This document shows positions 4,667 through 13,557 of a DNA stretch of 64,000 bases, piece after piece (the stretch's first letter is position 1; the number at the start of each line of letters is the position of its first letter). The translations under genes and the position numbers were made by a program. A model generated the notes under the pieces. It ran no database searches, was not told where the DNA came from, and worked only from the letters and a program-made list of their open reading frames with translations. Origin of the DNA: JBJSXJ01 sp044235425 (GTDB lineage: Bacteria; Planctomycetota; Planctomycetia; Pirellulales; Pirellulaceae); the NCBI GenBank assembly GCA_044235425.1, contig JBIIHW010000030.1, forward strand, positions 1 to 64,000, written 5' to 3'.

Positions 4667-5404
4667 ATGAATCTCACGAACCACGACGCGACACCGACAC
4701 CCCAGCCTCCGCCGCGTTCAACACTCACCAGCGATCAAGTGCGCGAGCTGGATGCTCGAGCGTGGCGGGAATATGGCCTGCCGGGACTGGTGCTGATGGA
4801 AAACGCTGGCGCCGGGTGTGCTCAAAGGCTTCAGCAGCTCGGGCTCGCGGGCCCAATCGTGATCGTCTGTGGCAGCGGTAACAATGGTGGGGACGGGCTC
4901 GTGATCGCTCGGCACCTGGACAATTCGGGCCATGCCGTACGCGTGGTGCTGCTGGGTGACCCAGCTCGACTATCACCTGATGCAGCCGTGCAGTGGCGGG
5001 TGGTGACGGCGGCGGGATTAGACGCACAGGTGGTAACCGCCGAGCAAGCGGCCAGCGCTCGTTACTGGCAGGCAGCGTTATCGGACTGTTCAACCATTAT
5101 CGATGCAATCTTGGGCATCGGCAGTCAGGGCGAACTGCGTCCGCCGCTGCCAGCGGTGCTGACTCTCCTGAACAACTCGCCGGCCCTGCGTATCGCGATT
5201 GATCTCCCGACTGGATTAAATGCCGACACGGGGATCCCTGGTTCAATCACCTTTCGCGCCGCGCGCACCTTGACGCTGGTAGCGCCCAAAGCCGGCTTCC
5301 ACAATCCGCTCGCCGCGGCGTTCCTGGGAACAGTGGACGTAATTCCGATTGGTATCCCGCGACGACTATTGCAGGATTTCCACGACTCGACACCATCGCG
5401 TTAG
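4667..5404 (+). CDS. nnrE: NAD(P)H-hydrate epimerase
   Basis: A YjeF_N-domain protein of 245 residues. It converts the R form of damaged NAD(P)H hydrate to the S form, which the partner dehydratase can repair. The nucleotide-binding GSGNNGGDGLVIARHL is near residue 69, DAILGIGSQG near 146 and IDLPTGLNADTG near 178, the last holding the catalytic Asp region. The first 20 residues are a low-complexity Pro/Thr leader. The dehydratase domain (NnrD), fused in many bacteria, is absent here and not found in the window. An upstream AGAGGAGCACGGCGAC fits a ribosome binding site for this ATG. Confidence 0.9.
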   Translation: MNLTNHDATPTPQPPPRSTLTSDQVRELDARAWREYGLPGLVLMENAGAGCAQRLQQLGLAGPIVIVCGSGNNGGDGLVIARHLDNSGHAVRVVLLGDPARLSPDAAVQWRVVTAAGLDAQVVTAEQAASARYWQAALSDCSTIIDAILGIGSQGELRPPLPAVLTLLNNSPALRIAIDLPTGLNADTGIPGSITFRAARTLTLVAPKAGFHNPLAAAFLGTVDVIPIGIPRRLLQDFHDSTPSR

Positions 5405-5526
5405 CGATGTGGAGTGATCACGGGGTGGCTGATCAGCGTACTGCCGCTCCCAGCAGCGGTGCTGGTGAGTTACAATCCAGGGAAGTCCGGCAACGATCGT
5501 AGTGAGACCAGTGAGGAGCCGATTTC

Positions 5527-7554
5527 ATGGCCAATGATTCGCCCGAGAGTACTCCGCCCACACCGCCCACTGGCAGTGCGCCACCCGGCGGCCCAACGCG
5601 GACGCTACGGCCACCGGGCATCAACATCATGGCTCTGCTGCTGATGCTCGCGCTTTTAGCGCTCATCTATGTCGCCTCCGCTCGTCCGACCGCTTCTGAA
5701 ATTCCCTATCACGTTTTCGAACGCTTAGTGAAGCAGGAGCCACAGGCGGAGAATTTGCTGCGTTTAGAACTTGGCGATAGTCAGCTCACCGGCCGATTTC
5801 GCGAACCACCCGAGATGGCCGACGAATTTGATGAACAAGGCAAAAAGATCGTCCACTGGGACCCCACGAACAAGCAAGTGCGTCGCAAATACAACGCCGA
5901 TTTTCGCGTCAACCTGCCACGGAACGATTCCTCGCGCGAAGACCTTGTGCAGTTGTTGCGGCAACATGAAGTAGCCTTCACCTATGCGACCAACACGGGG
6001 AGCACGCTGGAGCTGCTCTGGCTGCTGGTGATCGTAGGTTCCATGATCATGTTTGCCTTTTTCTGGCTGCAGTTTCGCCGCACGCGCGACCAGCTCATGG
6101 GAGGCGGTTTTTTAACGGGGTTTGCCAAGAGTCCTGCCAAGCGGTACGAGGGCGCCAAGCAGCCCATCACATTCAAAGATGTGGCTGGTTTGGAAGGTGT
6201 CAAAGCCGACCTCATCGAGATCATCGAGTTCCTCAAGAATCCGTCCAAATTTCAAAAGCTCGGTGGACGCATCCCCAAGGGTGTGCTGCTCAATGGGCCG
6301 CCGGGAACCGGAAAAACGTTGCTGGCGCGAGCCGTCGCGGGCGAGGCGGGCGTTCCCTTCTTCTCGATGAACGGCAGCGAGTTTATCCAGATGTTCGTCG
6401 GCGTCGGTGCCAGCCGAGTGCGCGATCTGTTTAAAACCGCCAAAGAGAGCAGTCCCTGTATCATTTTCATTGACGAGATTGATGCCGTGGGACGTCAACG
6501 GGGTGCGGGACTAGGTGGCGGTCATGACGAACGGGAACAAACCTTAAATCAGATCCTCGGTGAGATGGATGGCTTCAGCGCCACGGAAGCCGTGATCGTA
6601 ATGGCGGCTACCAATCGCCCCGATGTGCTCGATCCAGCACTGCTTCGTCCCGGTCGCTTTGATCGTCACATCATGGTTGGTCGACCGACGCAAAAGGGGC
6701 GGCAAGAGATTTTCAAAGTTCACGTGCGCGATGTTCCCCTGGCTGCCGACGTGAACATCGAGACGCTCGCCGCTTCCACAATCGGACTAACGGGTGCCGA
6801 CATTCGGAACATTGTCAACGAAGCCGCTCTGTGGGCCGCTCGTAACAACAAAACACAAGTGGAAATGTCCGACTTCGACCACGCACGCGACAAGGTACTC
6901 ATGGGTGCCAAACGGGAAGAAGTTCTTCAAGAGGATGAAAAGGAAAAGACTGCGTATCACGAAGTGGGCCACACGCTTGCCGCCTGGTACCTGGCGGGTG
7001 CCAATCGAGTCCACAAGGTGACGATCATCCCACGGGGAAGATCGCTCGGCGCAACACAAATTCTACCCGCTGAAGATCGCCTCAACATGTCCGAATCAGA
7101 GCTGCGTGATCAACTCGTGCTGGGACTGGGTGGACGAGCAGCCGAGCAACTGATCTATGGCGAAACGACGGTCGGTGCTGAAAATGATTTAGAGCGGGCC
7201 ACAAGTTTAGCGCGACGCATGGTCACGCATTGGGGAATGAGCGACAAGCTGGGTCCGGTGAGTTACAAGATGTCGGACGAAGACCCGTTTCTGGGTCGAG
7301 AGATTCAGCGGCAGCGACAATTCAGTGAACGCACGATGCAGCTCATCGATGACGAAGTAACTCGCCTGCTAACGGATGCTGACGTGGCCGCCCGAGACCT
7401 CCTTATCAAGTATCGACCGCAGCTGGAACAGCTCACACGAGACCTGATTCGCTGCGAGGAGTTGAATGAGTCTGAGATTGCGGCGGTGCTGGGGCCTCCT
7501 GCTAAACGAGCGACGCGATTGTCGCCAGCTGCAGACACTGAGCCAAGTGCCTGA
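5527..7554 (+). CDS. ftsH: ATP-dependent zinc metalloprotease FtsH
   Basis: The 675-residue product is a membrane-anchored AAA+ protease that degrades damaged or short-lived membrane and cytosolic proteins. There are transmembrane helices at about 33-51 and 158-180 around a periplasmic part. Walker A GPPGTGKT is near 258, Walker B CIIFIDEIDAVG near 311 and the second region of homology RPDVLDPALLRPGRFD near 363. The zinc site is HEVGH near 478, with the third ligand Asp in ENDLERAT near 553. The length is normal and all catalytic residues are present. GAGGAG lies ten bases before the ATG. It follows nnrE by 122 bases and may be co-transcribed. Confidence 0.97.
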   Translation: MANDSPESTPPTPPTGSAPPGGPTRTLRPPGINIMALLLMLALLALIYVASARPTASEIPYHVFERLVKQEPQAENLLRLELGDSQLTGRFREPPEMADEFDEQGKKIVHWDPTNKQVRRKYNADFRVNLPRNDSSREDLVQLLRQHEVAFTYATNTGSTLELLWLLVIVGSMIMFAFFWLQFRRTRDQLMGGGFLTGFAKSPAKRYEGAKQPITFKDVAGLEGVKADLIEIIEFLKNPSKFQKLGGRIPKGVLLNGPPGTGKTLLARAVAGEAGVPFFSMNGSEFIQMFVGVGASRVRDLFKTAKESSPCIIFIDEIDAVGRQRGAGLGGGHDEREQTLNQILGEMDGFSATEAVIVMAATNRPDVLDPALLRPGRFDRHIMVGRPTQKGRQEIFKVHVRDVPLAADVNIETLAASTIGLTGADIRNIVNEAALWAARNNKTQVEMSDFDHARDKVLMGAKREEVLQEDEKEKTAYHEVGHTLAAWYLAGANRVHKVTIIPRGRSLGATQILPAEDRLNMSESELRDQLVLGLGGRAAEQLIYGETTVGAENDLERATSLARRMVTHWGMSDKLGPVSYKMSDEDPFLGREIQRQRQFSERTMQLIDDEVTRLLTDADVAARDLLIKYRPQLEQLTRDLIRCEELNESEIAAVLGPPAKRATRLSPAADTEPSA

Positions 7555-7596
7555 GGGATGAACACGCGAACGTAAACCGGGCGAGAGACCAACGTC

Positions 7597-9045
7597 ATGC
7601 CACTATCAGCCAGAGACGGAATTGAACAGCCAAGGCAGCAGCGATTTCCCCATCGACGCCAGGTGGTGCAGGGTCTTTCCGCGGGGATGGCGGCACTGCT
7701 CACCCAGCCCTGGACCGCATGCTGGATGAACCCGCTGGTCCATGGGGCTGAGGGTCGGCTATCGATCGCACCGTTTCGCTTTGATGTCACTCCGCCGCTG
7801 GGACATTCCTGCTGTGGTGGCTGGATTACACCGGTCAAACAAGTCGACGACACACTTGAGGCGATCGGTTTTGTCCTACTGGGAAAAGGTCTGCCAATTG
7901 TCATCTGTGCCGTGGACTGGACTGGAATCCTCAATTCCGGTCATCTCGCCTGGCGTCAAGCGTTAGCTAAAGCTGCTGGCACGACGCCCGATCGCGTGGC
8001 CGTGCAATGCGTGCATCAACACAACGCTCCGATGGCTTGCACCGACACACAGCGACTGCTGGATATGCAGGGCGATTTGCCGGCCGTCATTGATCTAAAA
8101 TTCTTTGAACAGTGCTTGGAAAAGGGCAGTACCGCCGTGCGTGAGGCACTCACTCGCGCTCGACCCTGCACGCACGTTGCCAGCGGCCAAGCCGAGGTGC
8201 TGAAAGTCGCATCCAATCGTCGTTTCCTGAACGCAGCCGGAAAAATCGAACACTGGCGCGGCAGTGCGACCAAAGACCCGGTATTACGCGAATTACCCGA
8301 GGGGCTGATCGATCCCCAGTTGAAGACGGTCGCGTTCTATGAAGAGGATCAACCGATCGTTGCTTGCCATTATTATGCAACTCATCCGATGAGTTTTTAC
8401 GGGGACGGCCGGGTCACAACTGACTTTGTAGGACTCGCGCGTAAACGTTTTCAGGCGGATCAACCCGACGTGACCCAGATCTATTTCACCGGCTGTGCCG
8501 GTAACGTCGCGGCAGGAAAGTACAACGATGGCACGCCAGAAGCGCGTCGCCAACTCACCGATCGCATGTACCAGGCACTCGTCTCCTCCTGGAAGTCCCT
8601 GACCAAGAGCCCCATCCGAGCGGCTAACTGGGCGACCGCCGATCTGACACTCGTCGCGCATGAAAAACTGAACCTGGAACAACTACGCAAACAGATCGCC
8701 GATAAGACAGCTGCCGTAGTAGCTCGTAATCGACCCGCCTACAGTTTGGCTTTTGCCGAGCGTTGTGCTCGATCGTTGCCGATCGTGCTGAGCGCTTTGC
8801 ATGTGAACGATACCGTCTTGCTCCATTTACCGGCGGAGTCCTTCGTGGAGTATCAGTTACATGCGCAGCAGTTGGCTCGGGGTAGGTTCGTGGCAACCGC
8901 AGCGTATGGCGATGGTGGTCCATGGTACATCCCCACCGCTGATGCCTTCAGCCAAGGTGGCTACGAGGTGGGAGTCGCATTCTCAGCTCCGCAAACCGAT
9001 ACCGCTCTGCGCGGCGGCTTAGGGCGAGTTGTCGAGGGCAAGTGA
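7597..9045 (+). CDS. Secreted neutral/alkaline ceramidase-like protein
   Basis: The 482-residue product resembles the N-terminal domain of neutral/alkaline non-lysosomal ceramidases: SIAPFRFDVTPPLGH after the leader, VQCVHQHNAP near 135-145, CHYYATHPMSFYG near 257-270 and YFTGCAGNVAAG near 298. In ceramidases such His-rich motifs bind the catalytic zinc. The leader has an RR pair (HRRQVVQGLSAGMAALL), so export, possibly by Tat, is likely. Planctomycetes carry many such proteins with unknown substrates, so amidase activity on ceramide is only a family-level guess. The C-terminal ceramidase domain is missing. Confidence 0.7.
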   Translation: MPLSARDGIEQPRQQRFPHRRQVVQGLSAGMAALLTQPWTACWMNPLVHGAEGRLSIAPFRFDVTPPLGHSCCGGWITPVKQVDDTLEAIGFVLLGKGLPIVICAVDWTGILNSGHLAWRQALAKAAGTTPDRVAVQCVHQHNAPMACTDTQRLLDMQGDLPAVIDLKFFEQCLEKGSTAVREALTRARPCTHVASGQAEVLKVASNRRFLNAAGKIEHWRGSATKDPVLRELPEGLIDPQLKTVAFYEEDQPIVACHYYATHPMSFYGDGRVTTDFVGLARKRFQADQPDVTQIYFTGCAGNVAAGKYNDGTPEARRQLTDRMYQALVSSWKSLTKSPIRAANWATADLTLVAHEKLNLEQLRKQIADKTAAVVARNRPAYSLAFAERCARSLPIVLSALHVNDTVLLHLPAESFVEYQLHAQQLARGRFVATAAYGDGGPWYIPTADAFSQGGYEVGVAFSAPQTDTALRGGLGRVVEGK

Positions 9046-9169
9046 TGGAGAGTACGAGGTATTCAGTCAGCGATTTGCCGTGCAGGATACCGAGAGCAAG
9101 GTGTGCAACAAGATTCGGTTCCTAATCGATTGAATGGTTTGAACTAGCATTTAGATCCCGAGGATCAAC

Positions 9170-9715
9170 ATGACCGGCGTGTCCCTTTTGTTATTAGTAC
9201 TTCGTTGGATGCATATACTGTCCGGTATCACGCTGATGGGCGGCGCCCTGTTTCAGCGGTTAGCGTTGATGCCCGCGGCAGCTGGCCTTCCTGATGACGC
9301 TCATGATCAGTTGCGAGAGGCGGTACGCGGCCGCTGGGCTCGAGTGGTCATGTCGATGTCTGGCATACTCCTGGTGAGCGGTTTGAGCAGCTATGTAATC
9401 ACGACGATCAATTATCAGTTTGATAAATCCGAGTTGCCGGGGCGTCTTTATCACATGCTGTTTGGCATCAAGTTTTTACTTGGACTAGTCGTTCTCTACC
9501 TGGCAGCAGCTCTGAGTGGTCGCAGCGCCGCAGCTCAGCGGATGCGAGCGAACGCCGCGAAATGGTTGACCCTGAATTTGATGCTCGCCACACTGGTCGT
9601 CCTGATTGGCGGCTTCATGCGCTACGCTCCACGGAGCGTAAAGCAGCCCGCGGCAAACGCTGCGGCGGCCGAATCGGCGGCGCTCGTTCCCACCACGACT
9701 CGTGAAATGAAATAG
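9170..9715 (+). CDS. Four-helix integral membrane protein (CopD-like)
   Basis: The 181-residue product has four hydrophobic helices (about 5-25, 58-78, 95-117, 130-148). The layout RWMHILSGITLMGGALFQRL resembles CopD/DUF-type membrane proteins with a conserved His in helix 1. The C-terminus is Ala-rich. No catalytic motif is recognised and the function is unknown. GATCCCGAGGATCAAC upstream gives a weak ribosome binding site. Confidence 0.7.
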   Translation: MTGVSLLLLVLRWMHILSGITLMGGALFQRLALMPAAAGLPDDAHDQLREAVRGRWARVVMSMSGILLVSGLSSYVITTINYQFDKSELPGRLYHMLFGIKFLLGLVVLYLAAALSGRSAAAQRMRANAAKWLTLNLMLATLVVLIGGFMRYAPRSVKQPAANAAAAESAALVPTTTREMK

Positions 9716-9748
9716 GACCTAGCAGTTTGAGAGGGGCGATGAACCGTT

Positions 9749-9919
9749 ATGGATAAGAAAGACAAAAAGCGGCTCGAAGTCATCCATCAGCGACTGAGCA
9801 AACTTCGCCAGCAACTGGCCGGTGCCCGCAAGCAGGAAGACGAACCTGGCGAAGTAAAAAAACTCGAGACCGAAATTGCCACTTTGGAAGCAGAGTCAAA
9901 AAAATTGCGAGATGCGTAG
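9749..9919 (+). CDS. Small charged coiled-coil protein (56 residues)
   Basis: An ATG at 9749 opens a frame encoding MDKKDKKRLEVIHQRLSKLR and ending KKLETEIATLEAESKKLRDA, with a stop at 9917-9919. Almost the whole chain is a charged heptad helix expected to form a coiled coil. GAGAGGGGCGATG upstream supplies a Shine-Dalgarno. It follows the membrane protein by 33 bases and may share its transcript. No function can be assigned; I believe similar short proteins are common in planctomycetes. Confidence 0.7.
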   Translation: MDKKDKKRLEVIHQRLSKLRQQLAGARKQEDEPGEVKKLETEIATLEAESKKLRDA

Positions 9920-9923
9920 AGGT

Positions 9924-10002
9924 GTTCAGGCTCGGCCGTGGAACTGTTCATCGCAATCGCAGTTCCGTGGCAATTAATCGCCATGTTTGTTGAAGCCTGA
10001 AC
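9924..10002. repeat. Nested inverted repeat (possible terminator or RNA hairpin)
   Basis: Outer arms GTTCAGGCT (9924-9932) and AGCCTGAAC (9994-10002) enclose inner arms GGAACTG (9940-9946) and CAGTTCC (9960-9966). It sits right after the coiled-coil gene. No T-run follows, so classic termination is doubtful. Confidence 0.55.
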
Positions 10003-10053
10003 CTGTTCCCCATTTCCAATCCATCACTTACAGAGCGATGGTCTTGGCTCGGC

Positions 10054-11019
10054 TTGGCCCATTCGCTCTTGATTCAACAAGTACTCGTTGAAATGGGACC
10101 CACACCCTTCATTACAGCGACAACCCTACGTTCCTTGCGCGATTTCTATGAAGCGTGGGGGCATCAAGCCGTCTTGGCCGGCGGAGTCATTTGGTTTAAC
10201 GCAGGGTTGTTCTCAATCGTCTCGTCTCCCACGGTTCTAATACCGAACATCGAAGACAAACCTGTTCGACGGCTTTTGTGGGATACCCGAAGACTGGCTG
10301 CCGTCTATGGCTCGACACAGACCGAAGGGACCTGTGTGTCAGCCTACGTTCTCTACGACAAATCCTACGATCTGAAAAACCTGCAAAGACAGTTTCGGCA
10401 GCATGTAATCAAAGCGTCGAAAACCCTTGTGGTGCGGGAATGCTCTTGGGATGAGTGGATCGTGGCGGCTCAAAAATGCGACGAAGAAACCTTAGAGAGA
10501 CGAGGAACATCGAACGTCGCTAGCTCTCCGTTACTTAACCATGAGGGTCGCCAGACCATCGCCAGGATCGCAGCGACGATCTCAGAATTGCGAATCCAAG
10601 CTTGTTTTTTCGGCGATGAGATTGTGGCCTATCTGGTTCACTTAACGATGGGATCTGTTTGCGAGGGGCTGATGATCCATCGATGTGATGATTCACCCGA
10701 ATCACCGGCGAGATACGCATCTCATTTGGTTTATTTTCATTTCGCCAAAGAACAGATCACCCGGCCAGAAATTACCCAGGTCTGTGTGGGTCGCCAAAGC
10801 GTTCCCCACAATCCCACTTTAAGCAGTTTCAAACGGCATGCAGGATTCATCGAGGAACCTTACTATTTGCGATTCAGACTGCATCCGCTTTTTGCACCGT
10901 TGATTGAGAATCGAGCCTCTGCCCGAGTGTTGAAATCGCTGCGTCAGGCGCTGGCTGGCAGACTCCCATTCCTGACCAATTTGGAAGTGCTGGAACGAGC
11001 AAGTCTGAGGCAACCATAA
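10054..11019 (+). CDS. GNAT/FemAB-like acyltransferase-fold protein
   Basis: The frame gives up to 321 residues from a TTG at 10054; an ATG at 10093 is another possible start. The C-terminal half has the pattern of GNAT or FemAB-type acyltransferases: IQACFFGDEIVAYLVHLTMG, a stretch with YFHFAKE, and NPTLSSFKRHAGF followed by EEPYYLRF, the usual strand-helix end of the fold. The substrate is unknown. The gene converges on a GMC oxidoreductase gene with six bases between stops. Surrounding oxidoreductase and glycosyltransferase genes hint at envelope or secondary metabolite work, but this is inference. Confidence 0.55.
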   Translation: MAHSLLIQQVLVEMGPTPFITATTLRSLRDFYEAWGHQAVLAGGVIWFNAGLFSIVSSPTVLIPNIEDKPVRRLLWDTRRLAAVYGSTQTEGTCVSAYVLYDKSYDLKNLQRQFRQHVIKASKTLVVRECSWDEWIVAAQKCDEETLERRGTSNVASSPLLNHEGRQTIARIAATISELRIQACFFGDEIVAYLVHLTMGSVCEGLMIHRCDDSPESPARYASHLVYFHFAKEQITRPEITQVCVGRQSVPHNPTLSSFKRHAGFIEEPYYLRFRLHPLFAPLIENRASARVLKSLRQALAGRLPFLTNLEVLERASLRQP

Positions 11020-11025
11020 GGTGCA

Positions 11026-12621
11026 TCACGTGGTTGCTTGCCGGATCAAATCCGCAGCTTTTTCTGCCAAGACGATCACCGGGCAGGTGCTATTGCCAAA
11101 TGGCATCGTGGGGATGGCTGACGCGTCAGCAACCCACAAGGTACTGGTACCACGAACAAGAAGATTATGGTCTAGGGCACCGATCGGTCCCATCGCGCAG
11201 GAACCACCAGGATGATAGGCGGTCGTCGCAAATTGAGAGATTGAATCGATCAAATCCTCTGGGCGTTGTAGGGCATCTCCGGGGCGGATCTCTTTAATCA
11301 AGCGAAAGTTTCGCAAAGCCGGCTGATTGGCGATCTCTCGCATGCGATCGATGCCAGCGAGCATCGCATCAAGATCTCGCGAGTCATCCAAGAATTTTGG
11401 ATCGACACAGGGCAAACCGTAGGGGTCCTCAGGAGAAAGATAAACTCGCCCTCGACTGAAAGGCGCCACGAGGCAGATTTCGACACCCACGTGCCCCTGG
11501 GGACCATAGGTTTGAAAGTGAGTAACGAGTTGGATATCCGGTAGTTCTCGGGTTGCTTGTGAGCACAGGAAAGCACCGGTCTCGCAGCAATTCGAAACCA
11601 TGACTCCTTTGCGACGAAGCAGGTAGCGCAGCGCTTCCGGAATCCACCAACGGAGGCTTCCGGGAGACACTCTGCTGGTCTGAAATACCATTTCCATGCG
11701 CAAGTGATCGTGAAAATTCGAACCGATGGCTGGCAAATCCAGGATCGGTTTAATCCCAGCCGCTTCAAGTACTTTAACCGGCCCGAGACCGCTGCATTGC
11801 AAGATCCGAGGCGTCTGAAAGGCCCCCGCGCAAAGTATGACGCCGGCCGTGGCATAATATTTTTTACGCACACCTTGTTCGATCGTTTCAATGCCGACGG
11901 CTTTTTGATGGTTCAGCAGAACGCGGAGCACCTGGGCAGACGTTTGCGTCTTCAGTCTCGGATGACGGCTGATCGGAAGGAGATAAGCCCGCGCCGATTC
12001 GAATCGCTCTCCATTCCGCTGCAACACCGGGTAATATCCGCAGCGCTGCGATTGAAAACCTAGCAGCGGAAACTCACACTGCATTCCAGACTGCTGGCAG
12101 GCTTCCAGAAATGCCGTCGAGAATCCGGATTGATAACGCGGCAACGAGAGGCTCATGGTCCCTTGATGCGTTTCGCGGAAGGGATCTCGCAGTGCGAATC
12201 CAAAGGCTTTTTGAAAGTAAGGAGCAAGAGCCTGCGCAGACCAACCTGGATTGCCTAACGCTTCCCACATATCGTAGTTCGAGGGATGCCCGAGATATGC
12301 GATCATGGCATTGACGGTTGAAGATCCGCCGATGACTTTTCCCATGGGCCATTCGATGTTTCGATTCTTGAGCCGTTCCTGGGGAATGCTCTTTTGCCCC
12401 CAAGAGTAGCGCCGACTCAATTTCATACCGGGCAAAGGTGGATTATGAATCGCCTGGCGGTAGCGAGGTCCGGCCTCAACGAGCATAACTCGGGACTGAG
12501 TGTCCTCGATAAGTCGCCGGGCGATCACACAACCTGCTGCGCCGGCACCGACAACAATGAAATCACTTTCTTCCACGTCGATGCAAAAACCTGGATTGGA
12601 GGGAGCCACAAAAGGTGGCAA
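11026..12621 (-). CDS. GMC family FAD-dependent oxidoreductase
   Basis: A 531-residue flavoprotein of the glucose-methanol-choline family. The FAD-binding FIVVGAGAAGCVIARRL is near residue 22, the GMC signature GKVIGGSSTVNAMI near 93, and the C-terminal AYHPGGSCAMGPIG contains the active-site His near 463. Such enzymes oxidise alcohols, sugars or sterols; the substrate is not predictable. The first 59 bases overlap the end of the glycosyltransferase gene on the same strand, so a start somewhat further inside is possible. Length is normal for the family. Confidence 0.9.
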   Translation of the reverse strand: MPPFVAPSNPGFCIDVEESDFIVVGAGAAGCVIARRLIEDTQSRVMLVEAGPRYRQAIHNPPLPGMKLSRRYSWGQKSIPQERLKNRNIEWPMGKVIGGSSTVNAMIAYLGHPSNYDMWEALGNPGWSAQALAPYFQKAFGFALRDPFRETHQGTMSLSLPRYQSGFSTAFLEACQQSGMQCEFPLLGFQSQRCGYYPVLQRNGERFESARAYLLPISRHPRLKTQTSAQVLRVLLNHQKAVGIETIEQGVRKKYYATAGVILCAGAFQTPRILQCSGLGPVKVLEAAGIKPILDLPAIGSNFHDHLRMEMVFQTSRVSPGSLRWWIPEALRYLLRRKGVMVSNCCETGAFLCSQATRELPDIQLVTHFQTYGPQGHVGVEICLVAPFSRGRVYLSPEDPYGLPCVDPKFLDDSRDLDAMLAGIDRMREIANQPALRNFRLIKEIRPGDALQRPEDLIDSISQFATTAYHPGGSCAMGPIGALDHNLLVRGTSTLWVADASAIPTMPFGNSTCPVIVLAEKAADLIRQATT

Positions 12622-13495
12622 GTTGAGCGCACATTACCAAGCAGCAGATTCCCAGCGATTTCTTGAGTGGGTAACGCCCAAATGGATAGAGCAAAAGCTT
12701 AATGTAAAAAAATATACCACTCCACCCCGGAGCCCCAGCATCTGGTTTGCGGCGGCGATTTTCACACCACCAACTGCCCCGGCCATAATGGTGATGCTGC
12801 CGGAGAAACCCTTTCAGCGTCAAGTGGTGCATATGCCCAACACAAGCAGCTGGGACATTTGACATTTTCAGACCGTTTTCAGCCCACCTTCGACATGCGT
12901 CGCGTTCCTCTCCAGCGCCGCTCCAGCTTGTATCAAAAGCGCCAATTTGAAGCAGTTTTTCTCTCGGAAACAAGAGGTTGCTGCCGGTAAAGAACTGGGG
13001 CCCGGATGGAGTCGAGTTCCAAGCCCCAACGATATAGGTCATGATCGCCTGGGTCGCTTCCGAGTAGATATTATCGGTGAGCAGATTGACTACAGGCCCG
13101 CCAAACGCGCGGTCCGGGAATTCCTCAACGGCTCGCTGATAGCTGATCAACAGGTCTCGACAAGGCCGGCAGTCGTCATCGGTAAACAGCGCATAATCCC
13201 CGCTCGCGGCTTGCAACGCTGCTTGGCGAGTTGGGGATAATCCGGCGTGGGGGAAGCGAAAAAACCTGATCGGTAGTTTGTCTTGATACGAACGAACGAT
13301 GGCCTCCGGGGATTCGTTGCTTCCATCGTCGGCAATGATCAGTTCGTAACCACCTGCTGGCTCTTCGACTGCTAACCACGAATCGAGCAAACCCGTTAAG
13401 TAGTTTAGTCGATTGTACGTACAAATGATGACGGAAAACCGCGGCTTCATAATGCGGGTCGCAAGAGCCAAGTCGGGGCCGAACGGCACTGTCAT
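12563..13495 (-). CDS. Family 2 glycosyltransferase
   Basis: The product has a GT-A fold: KPRFSVIICTYNRLNYLTGLL, then IIADDGSNESPEAIV, GDYALFTDDDCRP with the metal-binding Asp cluster, and GAGEERDACRRW with an ED-type motif. There is a hydrophobic stretch near the C-terminus (SLGICCLVMCAQLATF). The listed start is at 13495, but an ATG at 13450 (MKPRFSVIICTYN) fits the domain start better. It would transfer a sugar from a nucleotide sugar at the membrane. It lies 62 bases downstream of the giant cytochrome gene and overlaps the GMC gene, so the three may share a transcript. Confidence 0.88.
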   Translation of the reverse strand: MTVPFGPDLALATRIMKPRFSVIICTYNRLNYLTGLLDSWLAVEEPAGGYELIIADDGSNESPEAIVRSYQDKLPIRFFRFPHAGLSPTRQAALQAASGDYALFTDDDCRPCRDLLISYQRAVEEFPDRAFGGPVVNLLTDNIYSEATQAIMTYIVGAWNSTPSGPQFFTGSNLLFPREKLLQIGAFDTSWSGAGEERDACRRWAENGLKMSNVPAACVGHMHHLTLKGFLRQHHHYGRGSWWCENRRRKPDAGAPGWSGIFFYIKLLLYPFGRYPLKKSLGICCLVMCAQLATFCGSLQSRFLHRRGRK

Positions 13496-13557
13496 TTTGA
13501 AATGCGAGTGCCGTCGGATAGAGCCTTCATTCCCTAGTGCTCGAAACGCTCCTCGAC

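Noticed and set aside
11704..12063. Plus-strand frame of 119 codons inside the GMC gene
   Set aside because: It is antisense to the FAD-enzyme core and has no domain features.
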